64,000 bases of DNA from an uncultured Clostridium sp. (GCA_900549235.1 URNT01000013.1:1-64000), one strand, 5' to 3'; positions 47,317-57,217 are shown, numbered from the stretch's first letter. Made by a program: numbers and translations. The notes: generated by a model from the sequence alone, not told the origin.

Positions 47317-49530
47317 TTACTTATCCTCCGGCGCAAACCTGTCATAGGCGGACAGGTCGTAGGGTTCCCCGATCTTTTCCTTTAACAGATCCCTTAAGGC
47401 AAAGTTTGATTTGCGGAGGGTGAGATTGGGGTTGTAATAGGGGTCTCCATTTTTTATAATGTCAGGCCATTTCTTTATGAAAATGGCTACCTCACGATTA
47501 AAGCGGGCTACCTTCTCCGGTGTGTCCTCCAGTCCTCTGGACTTGGATTCATAATGGTAAAGACAGGCATAAGGGGCATATACTACCAGCTTTCCCAAAG
47601 CCCGGACTTTCATGCAGTAATCAATATCGTTAAATGCCACAGCCAGCTCCTCGCTGAGCCCGCCTGCCGCCTCAAAGACTGATTTCTTTGTCATAAGGCA
47701 GGCAGCCGTCACCGCGCTGTAGTCCTGGGCGCACATAGCCCGGTGGAAATAGCTGTTTTCCGCCTTGTGAAGGCCGATAAAGGTATGACCCGCGATGCCG
47801 CCAAAACCTACCACCACTCCGGCGTGCTGGATCGTATCGTCCGCGTACAAAAGCCTGGCTCCCGCGATACCTACATCCTCACGCTGGCAGAAGCCTAACA
47901 TCTCCCGGATGCTGTCAGGCTCCAAAAGCTCTGTATCATTGTTTAACAAAAGGAGATAGTCTCCTTTTGCAAAGCCAGCTCCAAAATTGTTGATGGCAGA
48001 ATAATTAAAGCCCTTTTCCCAGGTGACAACGCGGAAATTGGGATGCTCCGCCTGCATTTTCTTATAATAGTCAAAGGTCTCCGGCTGGGTGCTGTTATTT
48101 TCCACGATGATAAATTCCAGATTCTGGTAAGTAGACCGTTCCATCAGAGAACGGACACACAGATCCAGATCCCGGCTGTGATCCTTGTTAGGGATAATCA
48201 CCGATACAAGGGGTTCGCCCTGTATTTTAAATACCGTATGGTAAATGCCGTAATCCACGCCCTTTTCCACCCGCTCTGCCTGGATGCCCATGCGCTCATA
48301 GTGGGCCATAATGGCCCTGGAGCCGGCCTCAAAAGCGTACATCTTGCTCTCCGGGTTGCTGGCGGTAGAGTCCTGATGACAGCGCCAGTGATATAATACC
48401 TTCGGAATATGAAGGATCTGCCTGGCCTGTTCTGTGCATCGGAAAATGAAATCGTAATCCTGGGCGCCGTCAAATTCCTGGCGGAAGCCTCCCACCCGGT
48501 TTAACAGTTCCTTTTTTACTACAAACAGATGGCAGATATAGTTTACGCTGGTAAGCAGATCTCCATTGAAATCCGGCTTAAAATGAGGATCAAACAATGC
48601 TTTTCCGTCCATATCCAGCTTATCCTCGTCGGAATAAAGGACGTCGCAGTCCGGATTTTCATTGATGGCCTTTGCCACCTCATAAAAGGCGTGGGGAGGA
48701 ATGGTATCGTCATGATCTGCCAGAATAACAAAATCACCCCGGGCCATTTCCAGAGCGGCGTTTGTATTGCCGGAGATGCCGCGGTTGGCTCCTAATATCT
48801 CATAACGGATCCTCTCATCCCGGTCCGCGTATTTCCTTAAAATCCGTTCCAGTCCCTGACCTCTGGGGCTTCCGTCCGCGATGCAGACCTCCCAGTTGGT
48901 GTAGGTCTGATCCATAATGGAATCCAGCATTTCCTTCAGGTAGCGCTCCGGTGTCTTGTAGGCCGGAATCACCACAGAAAGAAGGGGCTCACAGGGAAAT
49001 ACGGTCTTTCTCTGGGCCTCCAGTTCCTCCTGGGAGGGTTTTGTCAGCTCATACCATTCGCCGTAATCGTAATCATTGTCAAGTCCCTGGAGCTTGTGCT
49101 TTGATTTTAAAACCAGGGCCTTCAGCCCATGCTCCTTCCAGAAATCAAGGGCCACATGAACTGTTTCCATATTCATCAGATCCCGGATCTTTTCCATCCT
49201 TTTATGAGCCACACTGGCACGCTTGGCGATCAGCTCCTCATTGAATTTGATCTTAGCCTGCCTGCCCTCACAGCGGATCAGCAGCCAATAGCTTTTCCCC
49301 CTCTCATAGGGGAACTGGATGTCAAAGCCGAATTCCTGTTCTGCCGTCTTTTTAAAATAAATCTGGCTTACATCATCCCGCCTGGTGGACACATACTTAA
49401 ACTTGACCGGCTGGCGCTTCTCATCCTCTACCCGGAAGGTGGCGCGGCTCTGGGGAGAACGTCCGATGGCCCAGCCATTTAAGGTAATGGAATTTTCCCG
49501 GATCCGCACCACATCTATCTTGTATTTCAT
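47317..49530 (-). CDS. Bifunctional family 2 glycosyltransferase (two GT-A domains)
   Basis: The 737-residue protein has an N-terminal beta-sandwich-like domain (about 1-100), then two GT2 domains. The first, about 190-420, has SVVIPAYKTPERYLKEML, ILADHDD and DEDKLD. The second, about 460-690, has SVIIPNKDHSRDLDLCV, LLLNNDTEL and FNDIDYCMKVRALG. Two active sites suggest it adds two residues, or alternates sugars in a repeat. Its start overlaps the upstream gene by 4 bp (ATGA). Confidence 0.92.
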   Translation of the reverse strand: MKYKIDVVRIRENSITLNGWAIGRSPQSRATFRVEDEKRQPVKFKYVSTRRDDVSQIYFKKTAEQEFGFDIQFPYERGKSYWLLIRCEGRQAKIKFNEELIAKRASVAHKRMEKIRDLMNMETVHVALDFWKEHGLKALVLKSKHKLQGLDNDYDYGEWYELTKPSQEELEAQRKTVFPCEPLLSVVIPAYKTPERYLKEMLDSIMDQTYTNWEVCIADGSPRGQGLERILRKYADRDERIRYEILGANRGISGNTNAALEMARGDFVILADHDDTIPPHAFYEVAKAINENPDCDVLYSDEDKLDMDGKALFDPHFKPDFNGDLLTSVNYICHLFVVKKELLNRVGGFRQEFDGAQDYDFIFRCTEQARQILHIPKVLYHWRCHQDSTASNPESKMYAFEAGSRAIMAHYERMGIQAERVEKGVDYGIYHTVFKIQGEPLVSVIIPNKDHSRDLDLCVRSLMERSTYQNLEFIIVENNSTQPETFDYYKKMQAEHPNFRVVTWEKGFNYSAINNFGAGFAKGDYLLLLNNDTELLEPDSIREMLGFCQREDVGIAGARLLYADDTIQHAGVVVGFGGIAGHTFIGLHKAENSYFHRAMCAQDYSAVTAACLMTKKSVFEAAGGLSEELAVAFNDIDYCMKVRALGKLVVYAPYACLYHYESKSRGLEDTPEKVARFNREVAIFIKKWPDIIKNGDPYYNPNLTLRKSNFALRDLLKEKIGEPYDLSAYDRFAPEDK

Positions 49531-50507
49531 TCCTCTGCACCGCCCTTATCTTCAAAATTAATCCGCTCCTCCTCGATGACAAGAGGACGCTTCATCACGC
49601 GCTGATTGATGCTCATAATATATTCCCCTAAAAAGCCGATGAAAAACAGCTGCACAGAGCCTAAAAAGAGCATACCGATCAGCATAGGCGCCATCCCGGC
49701 CGGAAAACGGTCCCACCAGATCAGCTTCATCACCAGATACACCAGAGCTACCAGCATACTGAGCACAGCACAAATGCTTCCAAATATGGTAGCCAGGCGG
49801 AGACCCGCCTTGGTATAGGAGGTGACGCTTAACATGGCAGCGTCATAGAGGCGGTAGAAATTGTTATGGGTCTTTCCCGCCCGGCGCTTAGGCTGCTCGT
49901 AGGGAATCTCCTTGCGCTTATAGCCAAGCTCCGCCACAATGCCGCGAAGGAAGGGAGTGGGATCGTCCAGATTTCTCAGCACCTCAATAAACTCTCTGTC
50001 GTACAGGCCGGAGCCGGTAAAATGCTCGATCTGTTCTACGTCAGACAGCTTTTTGATGGTTTTGTAATAACAGCTTCTAAGCCAGTACATCACCGGATTT
50101 TCCCGGCTGCTGGTTTTGATGCCGATCACGATCTTATAGCCCTTTTCCCACTCCCGGACATACTTGGGGATCATTTCCACCGGATCCTGGAAATCGGCTA
50201 CCATCTCAATGACGCAGTCGCCGGTAACCTGAAGCATCCCGTAATAGGGGGAATTAAACTGACCGAAATTGCGGGCATTGAAAATAGCCTTGATCCTGGG
50301 ATTTTCCCGGCAGAGCCCCCGGATAATGTCCCGGGTACCGTCTGTGGAGTCATTATCAATAAATACAAGCTCATAGTCATACTGGGGCAGCTCCCGTTCA
50401 AGGATCTCTGTCACTGCCTGGCTGATGGGCCCTGCATTCTCTGCTTCATTATAGCAGGGAATCAATACACTGATCTTCTTCATGTTCCTTTTTACTTCTT
50501 TCTTCAT
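49527..50507 (-). CDS. GtrB/DPM-type membrane glycosyltransferase
   Basis: The 326-residue GT2 protein has SVLIPCYNEAENAG and VFIDNDSTDGTRDI, QFNSPYYGMLQVTGDCVIEMVADFQDP, and two C-terminal transmembrane segments (about 235-265 and 272-300). This layout is that of enzymes loading a sugar onto polyprenyl phosphate for use outside the membrane. The start at 50507 overlaps the epimerase stop as ATGA; an internal ATG at 50483 is possible. The locus shows no flippase or Wzy polymerase, so export genes lie elsewhere. Confidence 0.9.
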   Translation of the reverse strand: MKKEVKRNMKKISVLIPCYNEAENAGPISQAVTEILERELPQYDYELVFIDNDSTDGTRDIIRGLCRENPRIKAIFNARNFGQFNSPYYGMLQVTGDCVIEMVADFQDPVEMIPKYVREWEKGYKIVIGIKTSSRENPVMYWLRSCYYKTIKKLSDVEQIEHFTGSGLYDREFIEVLRNLDDPTPFLRGIVAELGYKRKEIPYEQPKRRAGKTHNNFYRLYDAAMLSVTSYTKAGLRLATIFGSICAVLSMLVALVYLVMKLIWWDRFPAGMAPMLIGMLFLGSVQLFFIGFLGEYIMSINQRVMKRPLVIEEERINFEDKGGAEE

Positions 50508-51436
50508 TGTTGTTGACTTTCCAGCATCCTCCGCATCCCGTCTTTAAAGGAATAGGCCTCCTGAAAGCCGGTGAGCTCCTCTAAGCGGGCCACATCCGGC
50601 CGCACATCCAGAGCCCCTTCCTTTGCCTGGACGAAGGTGCCGTATTCCAGGCTTCCCTTCCTTCCTGTCAGCTCGTGGATTTCCTCCACAAAGGAGCGAA
50701 GAGGCCTTGTGTCCCGGCCCGCAATATTTACTATGCCGGAAAATGGCTCCTTTTCATCCGCCAGGCGTTCCATGCCCTTCTGATACAGCCGGAACACTGC
50801 CTGCACCGCATCCTCAATATACATAAAATTCCACTGATGGCGGCAGGCGCTTAAGGAGACGGTCTTTCCTTCCGGCAGCTCCCGCGCCAAGGTGGAGATA
50901 ATGGACCAGGGGTGGTCTCCGGGGCCGTAAACACTGAAAAAGCGCAGGTGATAATAATCCATAGAGCACTCCCTGCAAAGAGGAGCGGCCTTCTGGTAGA
51001 ATTTCCACTTGGCTTTTCCGTACTGGTTCACCGGTCGGCAGTCCGCGTCTTCCCGCATCATCCCCTCCTGGATCCCGTACTCCACCCGGGAGCCGGCATC
51101 CATAAAGATCCGGCAGCCAAGGGCAGCCGCTGCGCGGACGCACTTAAGGGACGCAGCTACGTTGGCCGCCTGCACCGCGGGAGAGTCGATCTCCTCACGG
51201 TTGACGCCGCCCCAGGCAAAATGAAAGAAGCCGTCTGCAGAGCCGATCTCATCCACGCAGTCTGAAACCTGCTCCAGGGCGCAGGGAATAACCTTCAGAT
51301 TTTCATGGACCGGAAGGGCCTTCAGATGGGCAGAGCCGGGACGCACCAGGGCGAAAACCCTGGCTCCCTGCTCTAAAAATAAACGGGCCAGATTGCTGCC
51401 GATAAAACCGGTGGCCCCTGTGATCACAATCCTCAT
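50504..51436 (-). CDS. NAD-dependent epimerase/dehydratase family protein
   Basis: The 310-residue extended short-chain dehydrogenase has ITGATGFIGSNLAR for nucleotide binding, a Ser in DAGSRVEYG and the active-site YGKAK in VNQYGKAKWKF. FFSVYGPGDHPWSII is shared with the paralogue at 52635. It probably epimerises or reduces a nucleotide sugar. Both paralogues flank the methyltransferase gene, which suggests consecutive steps on one sugar. Confidence 0.9.
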   Translation of the reverse strand: MRIVITGATGFIGSNLARLFLEQGARVFALVRPGSAHLKALPVHENLKVIPCALEQVSDCVDEIGSADGFFHFAWGGVNREEIDSPAVQAANVAASLKCVRAAAALGCRIFMDAGSRVEYGIQEGMMREDADCRPVNQYGKAKWKFYQKAAPLCRECSMDYYHLRFFSVYGPGDHPWSIISTLARELPEGKTVSLSACRHQWNFMYIEDAVQAVFRLYQKGMERLADEKEPFSGIVNIAGRDTRPLRSFVEEIHELTGRKGSLEYGTFVQAKEGALDVRPDVARLEELTGFQEAYSFKDGMRRMLESQQQ

Positions 51437-51448
51437 ACAGCAGCCTCC

Positions 51449-52582
51449 TTATACCAGCTCCAGGTGGTTGGAGCGCATGGCACGGATCTCCACATCCTTC
51501 CCGAAGCGCTCACGGATGATCCCTGCAATCTCGTCGGTGTAGCCGGGAGCGGTGATCACGATGGCGTCCACCGGATCCTCCTTAAAATGCTCCGGCCCTA
51601 CGATAGGCAGATGGGAGGACGGGGCAAATTTCCCCTGCTTAAAGGGAGCAGAGTCAATGATATAGCAGGCCTTTTCTCCCAGCTCCGTAGTAGCCGCCAG
51701 GGTAAAGCCCTGATGACTGGCCCCCCAGATGGCCACTCTCTTGTCGTGAGCCTCCAGATACTGTATATAGATTTCCATTTCCCGGCGAAGGCCCACATAG
51801 CAGTCAAATAAATTGACCGCATCCATCTGGGGGCGCTTCTTTACGATCACAGAAAGAGTATCCCGGTTAATGACCTCACATTCTTCCGCCATAAAGCCAT
51901 TGCGCTCTAATAAAGGCAGAAGAGTGTCAAAGGTATAATAGGCGATATGATCCCGGATCAGCTCGTAATAGCTGCTGTTGTCCATAATGTATTCAAAGCT
52001 GGGAACGGTAATCAGCCCCATGGCGTCATCCTCCAGGTTCCGGTAGATGGCCTGGAGCATGGTATTTGGATCCGGCTGGTGCTCCAGGAAATTAAAGGAT
52101 AAAAATACGTCGTAAAGGCCTCCCGGAAACTTCGTGTCCCTGCTTTCCGTAAAGCCCTGGGTAACAGAAAGCCCCTGAGCCCTGGCAAGCTCCACCAGTT
52201 TTTTATCATGCTCGATCCCGTGGGCCTCCACCGGAAATTCAGACAGCACCTTTAAAAACTCCCCCTGTCCGCATCCCACCTCTATAAACCGCTTCCCTTC
52301 CAGATGATAGGTTTCGATGAGGTGCTTATACTGGCTCCTGCGAAGCTCCGTCATGGTCTTTGAAAAGCCTCCGGCCCGGATCACATCCCGGTAATAGTCC
52401 ACCGGCTCACAGTCAAACTGAACCAGACCGCAGCCCATACACTGGCACAGATCCAGGGTCATGCCCTGATCCCTGTCAAGGGTTTCCGCCTCCGGCATAT
52501 GCTGGGCAGAAGCCGGCATATTATCTAAGGTAAGCAGCGGCGTCTCCCAAAGTGGGGCCCCGCAGGCAATACAATGCTTCAT
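51449..52582 (-). CDS. Sugar C-methyltransferase-like SAM-dependent enzyme
   Basis: The 377 residues show three parts. An N-terminal zinc-binding domain has CIACGAP (Cys4, Cys7) and CQCMGCGL. A SAM-binding domain has RFIEVGCGQGEFLKVL and FLSFNFLEHQPDP. The C-terminal domain has VAIWGASHQGFTLAA. This layout is that of NDP-hexose C-methyltransferases such as NovU, TylC3 and EvaC. A related group of metal-dependent enzymes acts on other substrates, so C-methylation of the sugar is an inference from architecture and context. Confidence 0.85.
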   Translation of the reverse strand: MKHCIACGAPLWETPLLTLDNMPASAQHMPEAETLDRDQGMTLDLCQCMGCGLVQFDCEPVDYYRDVIRAGGFSKTMTELRRSQYKHLIETYHLEGKRFIEVGCGQGEFLKVLSEFPVEAHGIEHDKKLVELARAQGLSVTQGFTESRDTKFPGGLYDVFLSFNFLEHQPDPNTMLQAIYRNLEDDAMGLITVPSFEYIMDNSSYYELIRDHIAYYTFDTLLPLLERNGFMAEECEVINRDTLSVIVKKRPQMDAVNLFDCYVGLRREMEIYIQYLEAHDKRVAIWGASHQGFTLAATTELGEKACYIIDSAPFKQGKFAPSSHLPIVGPEHFKEDPVDAIVITAPGYTDEIAGIIRERFGKDVEIRAMRSNHLELV

Positions 52583-52634
52583 AGTTGATTCTCCTTTTCA
52601 TTGGGCGCAGTCTGAAAATGACTCCGGCGCGCCC

Positions 52635-53540
52635 TTATCTGGCTGCTATCAGCCGCCGGATCCCTTCTTCAAATGGGATTTCCTGGCGAAAGCCCACAGC
52701 AGCCCTCAGCCGGCTAAGGTCCGGCACCAGAGAGACCGCTCCTTCCGCGTTTGGGGGGCGGCTGCCGAAGCGGCAGCTTCCCTTTCTTCCGCAGAGCTCA
52801 TAGAGTTCTTCTATATAATCCCGCAGCGGACGGGTGTCTTCTCCTGCCACATTATACACGCCAGCCGGCACTTTGCCAAGAAGAAGTTGCACCAGGACCC
52901 TGGCGGCCTCTGTTACATAGAGGAAATTCCAGAGCTGGGTACAGGGCCCCATTTCCATCAGTCCTCCCTTTAAAAATGTATCCACACAGGTGGAAATCAA
53001 GGACCAGGGATGGTCTCCCGGCCCGTATACGCTGAATACTCTGGCGTGGATATACTCCACTCCCAAGGCCTCTGCCGCCTCTGCTGCCTGGCGGCATACC
53101 TTTAATTTATTCTTTCCATATTCTGATACGGGATGGCACTCCATATCCTCCCTCATGGGCTCCGCAGAAATCCCATACTCTGCCTGGGAGCCGGTAAAAA
53201 GAAAGCGTCCGCAGCCCAGACGGGCGGCAGCCTTAAGGGCCTCCATAGCATAGCCGATATTTTTTGCCTGAAGCTCCGGGTTCTGGCGGTTGACGCTTCC
53301 GGCCCCCTCCCACCCCATGTGGAGCCAATGGGTGGGGGACGGAGCGCCCTCAGGCAGAGCAAGCTCTCCTATGTCCTTTAAGCTGCTGGGGAGAATGGTG
53401 ACGCCGGGAAGTTTGGCCAGGACCTCCCGCCCCGGCGAATCGGGCCTGACAACTGCCAGAACCTGACAGCCCTCCTTTAACAGCCCCTCTGTCACCGCCC
53501 TTCCGATAAAGCTGGTGGCACCTGTTACGATTACCCTCAT
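52635..53540 (-). CDS. NAD-dependent epimerase/dehydratase family protein
   Basis: This is the second extended short-chain dehydrogenase of the locus. The chosen ATG (53540) follows AGAGGTG; the frame begins at a GTG nine bases earlier. The 301 residues have VTGATSFIGRAVTEGL, a Ser in FTGSQAEYG and the YGKNK active site in VSEYGKNKLKV. It shares VFSVYGPGDHPWSL and VAGEDTRPLRDYIEELYEL with the 50504 gene, pointing to a duplication. It begins 12 bp after the TPP enzyme gene. Confidence 0.9.
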   Translation of the reverse strand: MRVIVTGATSFIGRAVTEGLLKEGCQVLAVVRPDSPGREVLAKLPGVTILPSSLKDIGELALPEGAPSPTHWLHMGWEGAGSVNRQNPELQAKNIGYAMEALKAAARLGCGRFLFTGSQAEYGISAEPMREDMECHPVSEYGKNKLKVCRQAAEAAEALGVEYIHARVFSVYGPGDHPWSLISTCVDTFLKGGLMEMGPCTQLWNFLYVTEAARVLVQLLLGKVPAGVYNVAGEDTRPLRDYIEELYELCGRKGSCRFGSRPPNAEGAVSLVPDLSRLRAAVGFRQEIPFEEGIRRLIAAR

Positions 53541-53551
53541 GCTCTGCACCT

Positions 53552-55522
53552 CTACTCCCTGATCCTGGGTATAATCATATTTTCATCCATCTCCTCCTCC
53601 GGAAGGAAGGGAGCCAGATCTTCCAGAGGCGGCGATACCAGCGTACCGTCGGTCAGGCGCTTGGCCGAGGATTTGGGCTCAAAATTCTGATCGGTAGAAA
53701 CCAGCACCTCACAGATCACAGGCCCTTCCATAGCCAGGGTCTGGTTCACTGCTGCCGCCAGTTCACTGTTGTGCTCTGCCCGCAGGTAGGGATAGCCGTA
53801 AGCCGCCGCCAGCTTCTCCATATCCGGGAAGCTCAGGTCATAGCTGTCTGAGCCGACTCCTACCAAAGGCTCGCCGAAGAAATTCTTCTGGGTCTGGCGG
53901 ATGGAATGATAGCCGCCATTGTTAATGAGGAAGATCTTGATGCCCATCCGATGGTGGATGATGGTCTGAAGCTCCTGAAGGTTCATCTGGATGCTTCCGT
54001 CTCCAGTAATCAGAATTACATCGTCTCCCTCTCTGTTTCCGTCCTGGCTGTAGCGCTCTTCCTTTCTGGAGGCGCACCAGGCGCCGATAGCTGCCGGAAG
54101 GTCATAGCCCATGGAGGCAATAGCAGAATTGGTGATAAAGCGCTGGCCCTTTTTGATGGGGTAGGCATGTCCCCCTACCACGCAGGCAGAGCCATTTCCT
54201 ACTACGGTGATCTGCCCCTCCTTCGCCTGGTCTCCGATGGCACCAATGAGGGCGTATACATTGGCCGGCTCCGTCTCTCCTGCTTCCAGATGCTTTGGCC
54301 TGATAACCGGGTAACGCTCCTTCCACATGGCACAGGTCTCGTTCCAGGTCAGGTCACGGAGGCCCTTTCCGCCGTCAAAGAGGTGGCCGCGTCCTTCCTC
54401 CTTTAAAATCACATCCAGCTGCGCCTCTAACTGATTCAAAAGATCCTTCGCATCTGCGTGTACCTTCATATCACAGTGAACGGAGGGCTTCTTTAATTCT
54501 TCCTCGTCAATATCATTTACGATCACATAGGCTTCCCTTGCCCAGGTCTTATAATTATAGCCCACCTGGCGGATACTTAAGCGGCTTCCGATGGAAAGCA
54601 CCAGGCTGCTGTTCTGGATGGCAAAGTTTCCGGGGCGGTCTCCCATATTTCCGGCCCGGCCCACATAAAGAGGATGAGTATCCCAGATACAGTCCTCACT
54701 GTCCCAGCCTGTGATCACAGGGATCCCCAGCTTCTCAGCCACCCGGATCAATACGTCGTGAGCCCCTGCCAGGCGGATGCCGTTTCCCGCGTTGATGACA
54801 GGGCGGGGGGATTTTATTATCTTTTCGAGAATCTCTCTGGCTGTCTCAGGGGACACAGCAGGCGGCAGCTTCTGGCGGAGTTCTCCCTTTCCTGCCTCAT
54901 CTTCCCGGATCCGGCAGCTGCTCTCCCCGGCCCAGCCGTCTCCTCCCGCCTCATAATCCGCCGGGTCAAAGCCTGCCAGCTCCTCTGTCTCTACAAAGGC
55001 CCCCTGTACATTTAAGGGAATATCCAGCCAGCAGGGGCCGGGACGGCCGGAGGCAGCCAGATAGATGGCCTTTTCCAGGCAGTAACGGATCCTTAAGGGG
55101 TCGATAACCATCTCGGAATACTTGGTCATACAGCTGATAGCCTTACAGATGTCAAACTCCTGATCTCCCATAGCGCGGATACCGGTGCCGGACCATCTGG
55201 CGGTGGTATCGTAGCGCACCTGGCCGGAAAGCACCAGCATGGGGATGGAATCCAGCCAGCCTCCTACTACGCCTGTAATAGCGTTGGTGCCTCCCGGGCC
55301 GGTGGTGACGCACAGGGCGGCCATCCGGTTATGGATCCTGGCGTAGCTTTCTGCCGCCATGGCGCTGGCCTGCTCGTGATGGTTGTAGATACAGGACAGT
55401 CCCGGTTCATGTCCCAAGGCGTCATTTAAGTGCATGGCTCCGCCTCCGGTGACGGTAAATACCTGGCAGATCCCAGCCCGGGCCAGACTGGAGGCAATAT
55501 AGTTGGATACTTTCATTTTCAT
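53552..55522 (-). CDS. Thiamine-pyrophosphate enzyme, acetolactate-synthase-like
   Basis: The 656-residue protein has the three-domain POX/IlvB structure. The catalytic Glu50 is in YNHHEQASAMAAESYAR, followed by LCVTTGPGGTNAITGV and a central domain. The C-terminal TPP/Mg motif begins ITGDGSIQMNLQEL and ends in INNGGYHS. It is the first gene of the polysaccharide operon and no ilvN or isoleucine/valine genes are nearby. YerE-like relatives transfer a two-carbon unit to a keto-sugar, making branched sugars such as yersiniose; that role fits but is unproven. Confidence 0.88.
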   Translation of the reverse strand: MKMKVSNYIASSLARAGICQVFTVTGGGAMHLNDALGHEPGLSCIYNHHEQASAMAAESYARIHNRMAALCVTTGPGGTNAITGVVGGWLDSIPMLVLSGQVRYDTTARWSGTGIRAMGDQEFDICKAISCMTKYSEMVIDPLRIRYCLEKAIYLAASGRPGPCWLDIPLNVQGAFVETEELAGFDPADYEAGGDGWAGESSCRIREDEAGKGELRQKLPPAVSPETAREILEKIIKSPRPVINAGNGIRLAGAHDVLIRVAEKLGIPVITGWDSEDCIWDTHPLYVGRAGNMGDRPGNFAIQNSSLVLSIGSRLSIRQVGYNYKTWAREAYVIVNDIDEEELKKPSVHCDMKVHADAKDLLNQLEAQLDVILKEEGRGHLFDGGKGLRDLTWNETCAMWKERYPVIRPKHLEAGETEPANVYALIGAIGDQAKEGQITVVGNGSACVVGGHAYPIKKGQRFITNSAIASMGYDLPAAIGAWCASRKEERYSQDGNREGDDVILITGDGSIQMNLQELQTIIHHRMGIKIFLINNGGYHSIRQTQKNFFGEPLVGVGSDSYDLSFPDMEKLAAAYGYPYLRAEHNSELAAAVNQTLAMEGPVICEVLVSTDQNFEPKSSAKRLTDGTLVSPPLEDLAPFLPEEEMDENMIIPRIRE

Positions 55523-55701
55523 GGGCCGTTCTCCTTTTTTTCATATAAATACGAAAACACATTTTAATAACTATAGGGAGTATATCATAAATACCCCAAA
55601 AATAATACTGTCTTTTCTCTTACAAAAGGGGTCCCCCATAAGCCCCCACACTCTTCCAGAACTTCCAGAAACCATCACTAGATTTCCCGGATGCCCTTCG
55701 C

Positions 55702-55707
55702 TATAAT
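55702..55707 (+). promoter_or_regulatory. Possible -10 for the repeat protein at 55780
   Basis: An exact TATAAT lies 72 bp before the start codon on the plus strand with no convincing -35. Upstream at 55655-55673 is a tandem TTCCAGAAC-TTCCAGAAA, a possible operator. The remainder of the 257-bp divergent region is A/T-rich; a clear promoter for the polysaccharide operon was not found (TATACT near 55573 is the best -10). Confidence 0.4.
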
Positions 55708-55779
55708 GACCCATGTAATGCAACAACGGATCTTCGGCCACCAACAACCACACATTTTCAAAAGGAGAGAACAAATATT

Positions 55780-57126
55780 ATGAAAAAACAGACGAAAGTC
55801 CTGGCTGTATTATCCACTGCAATGCTGATGGCTGCAGTAACACCCGCCATTTTCCCAAACACCACTGACACATACGCAAAGAGTGCCGGCTGGACTGAGG
55901 AAAACGGAAACTGGTACTACTACGATTCCTACGGCGATCCGGTAACGGATTCCTGGAAGAAGTCCGGTGATGACTGGTATTACCTGGATTCAGACGGGGT
56001 ACGGGTTTCCGGCATGCAGATTGATGAGTATTACGTAGGAGAAGACGGAAAGCGGGTTTCCACCGAATGGGTTTCCGTAGAAAATGAAGATTTCTGGTCT
56101 GAAATGGACGCGCCTGAGTTCCTTTATTACTATTACGGCAGAGACGGGCGTATGCTCACCTCTACCTGGGCTTCCATTGACGGACACTGGTATTATTTTA
56201 ACGAAGACGGCATCATGCAGACCGGCTCCATCACCGTTGACGGATACAACTACTATCTTGGCGAGGACGGGGTGAGAAAGTCCGGCTGGGTGGAATTAGA
56301 GGAAGAAACTGACGATCCTGAGCTGATCCGTTCCTGGTACTATTTTGACAACAGCGGAAAGCGGATTGAAAACGAGATCGACAAGAAGATAAACGGCGAT
56401 TATTATACCTTTGTAGACGGAAAGATGCAGACCGGCTGGTTTAAGCTGCCTGCAAAGAACGAGACTGCTGAAGGCACCCCTTCTGAGGCTGAGAGCCCAG
56501 AGGCTTCCCTCCCTGCTATCGCAGAGTATCAGTATTACAATGAGGACGGCAAGCGTGCCTCCGGCTGGAAGGACATCGAGGGCGTAGAAGGCATCAGTGA
56601 GGAGGCTGAGGTGTTCCGCTTCTATTTTAAGAACGGAAAGCCATACTACTCTTCCCAGGGCCTGGAGCTCTTTACCATCGACTCCAAAAAATACGCCTTT
56701 AATACCAAGGGAGAAATGCAGACCGGCAAGCAGGTTGTAAATATCGACGGCGGCACTGCCAACTTCTACTTTGATGAAAATGGCGTGATGAAAACCGGCA
56801 AGCAGACTATTTTTGACGAGAACCTGGGCGAGGATCAGTTCTGGTATTTCCACACGGAGGGCTCCAAAAAAGGCCAGGGCTTCCATGGCATCAAGGATAA
56901 TGTGCTTTATGTATACGGCCTGCGCCAGTCCGCAGATAAGGACCTGCGCTTTGAGCCGGCCGAGCTTGACGGCACCCGCTACCTGGTAAACAGCAACGGC
57001 GTGGTACAGAAGGCCGGTTCCTCCTCCAAGTCAGGGACAAAGCCTGAGCTTGGAGCCGGCTACAAGGATTTTACAGATGAAAACGATGTAATCTGGACTG
57101 TAGATAAAGAAGGCGTAATCCAGTAA
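55780..57126 (+). CDS. Secreted protein of cell-wall-binding repeats
   Basis: The 448 residues comprise a signal peptide (MKKQTKVLAVLSTAMLMAAV, cleavage near TYA-KS) and then 10 or more repeats of about 20 residues (NWYYYDSYGD, DWYYLDSDGV, HWYYFNEDGI, SWYYFDNSGK). Several acidic linkers (such as EGTPSEAESPEASLP) interrupt them. There is no catalytic domain. Its organisation, including a YCF/YAFN-type repeat followed by a long acidic section, is parallel to the 23008 protein. AAAGGAGAG precedes the ATG. It lies beside the polysaccharide locus, which could make its ligand. Confidence 0.82.
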   Translation: MKKQTKVLAVLSTAMLMAAVTPAIFPNTTDTYAKSAGWTEENGNWYYYDSYGDPVTDSWKKSGDDWYYLDSDGVRVSGMQIDEYYVGEDGKRVSTEWVSVENEDFWSEMDAPEFLYYYYGRDGRMLTSTWASIDGHWYYFNEDGIMQTGSITVDGYNYYLGEDGVRKSGWVELEEETDDPELIRSWYYFDNSGKRIENEIDKKINGDYYTFVDGKMQTGWFKLPAKNETAEGTPSEAESPEASLPAIAEYQYYNEDGKRASGWKDIEGVEGISEEAEVFRFYFKNGKPYYSSQGLELFTIDSKKYAFNTKGEMQTGKQVVNIDGGTANFYFDENGVMKTGKQTIFDENLGEDQFWYFHTEGSKKGQGFHGIKDNVLYVYGLRQSADKDLRFEPAELDGTRYLVNSNGVVQKAGSSSKSGTKPELGAGYKDFTDENDVIWTVDKEGVIQ

Positions 57127-57183
57127 ACAGCGCCTGCAGCATATTACTATAAGAAAACACATCCGTTCGTTCATACAATTTTG

Positions 57184-57217
57184 GCAGCAGACTTACCAAA
57201 AAGCCTGCTGCTTTTTT
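57184..57217 (+). terminator. Terminator of the repeat protein gene
   Basis: GCAGCAG/CTGCTGC 7-bp stem followed by TTTTTTG on the plus strand, about 60 bp after the stop codon. Confidence 0.85.

Noticed and set aside
50504..53540. Single epimerase gene split by insertion of the methyltransferase
   Set aside because: Both epimerase genes are full length, each with its own nucleotide-binding and YxxxK motifs, so they are paralogues.
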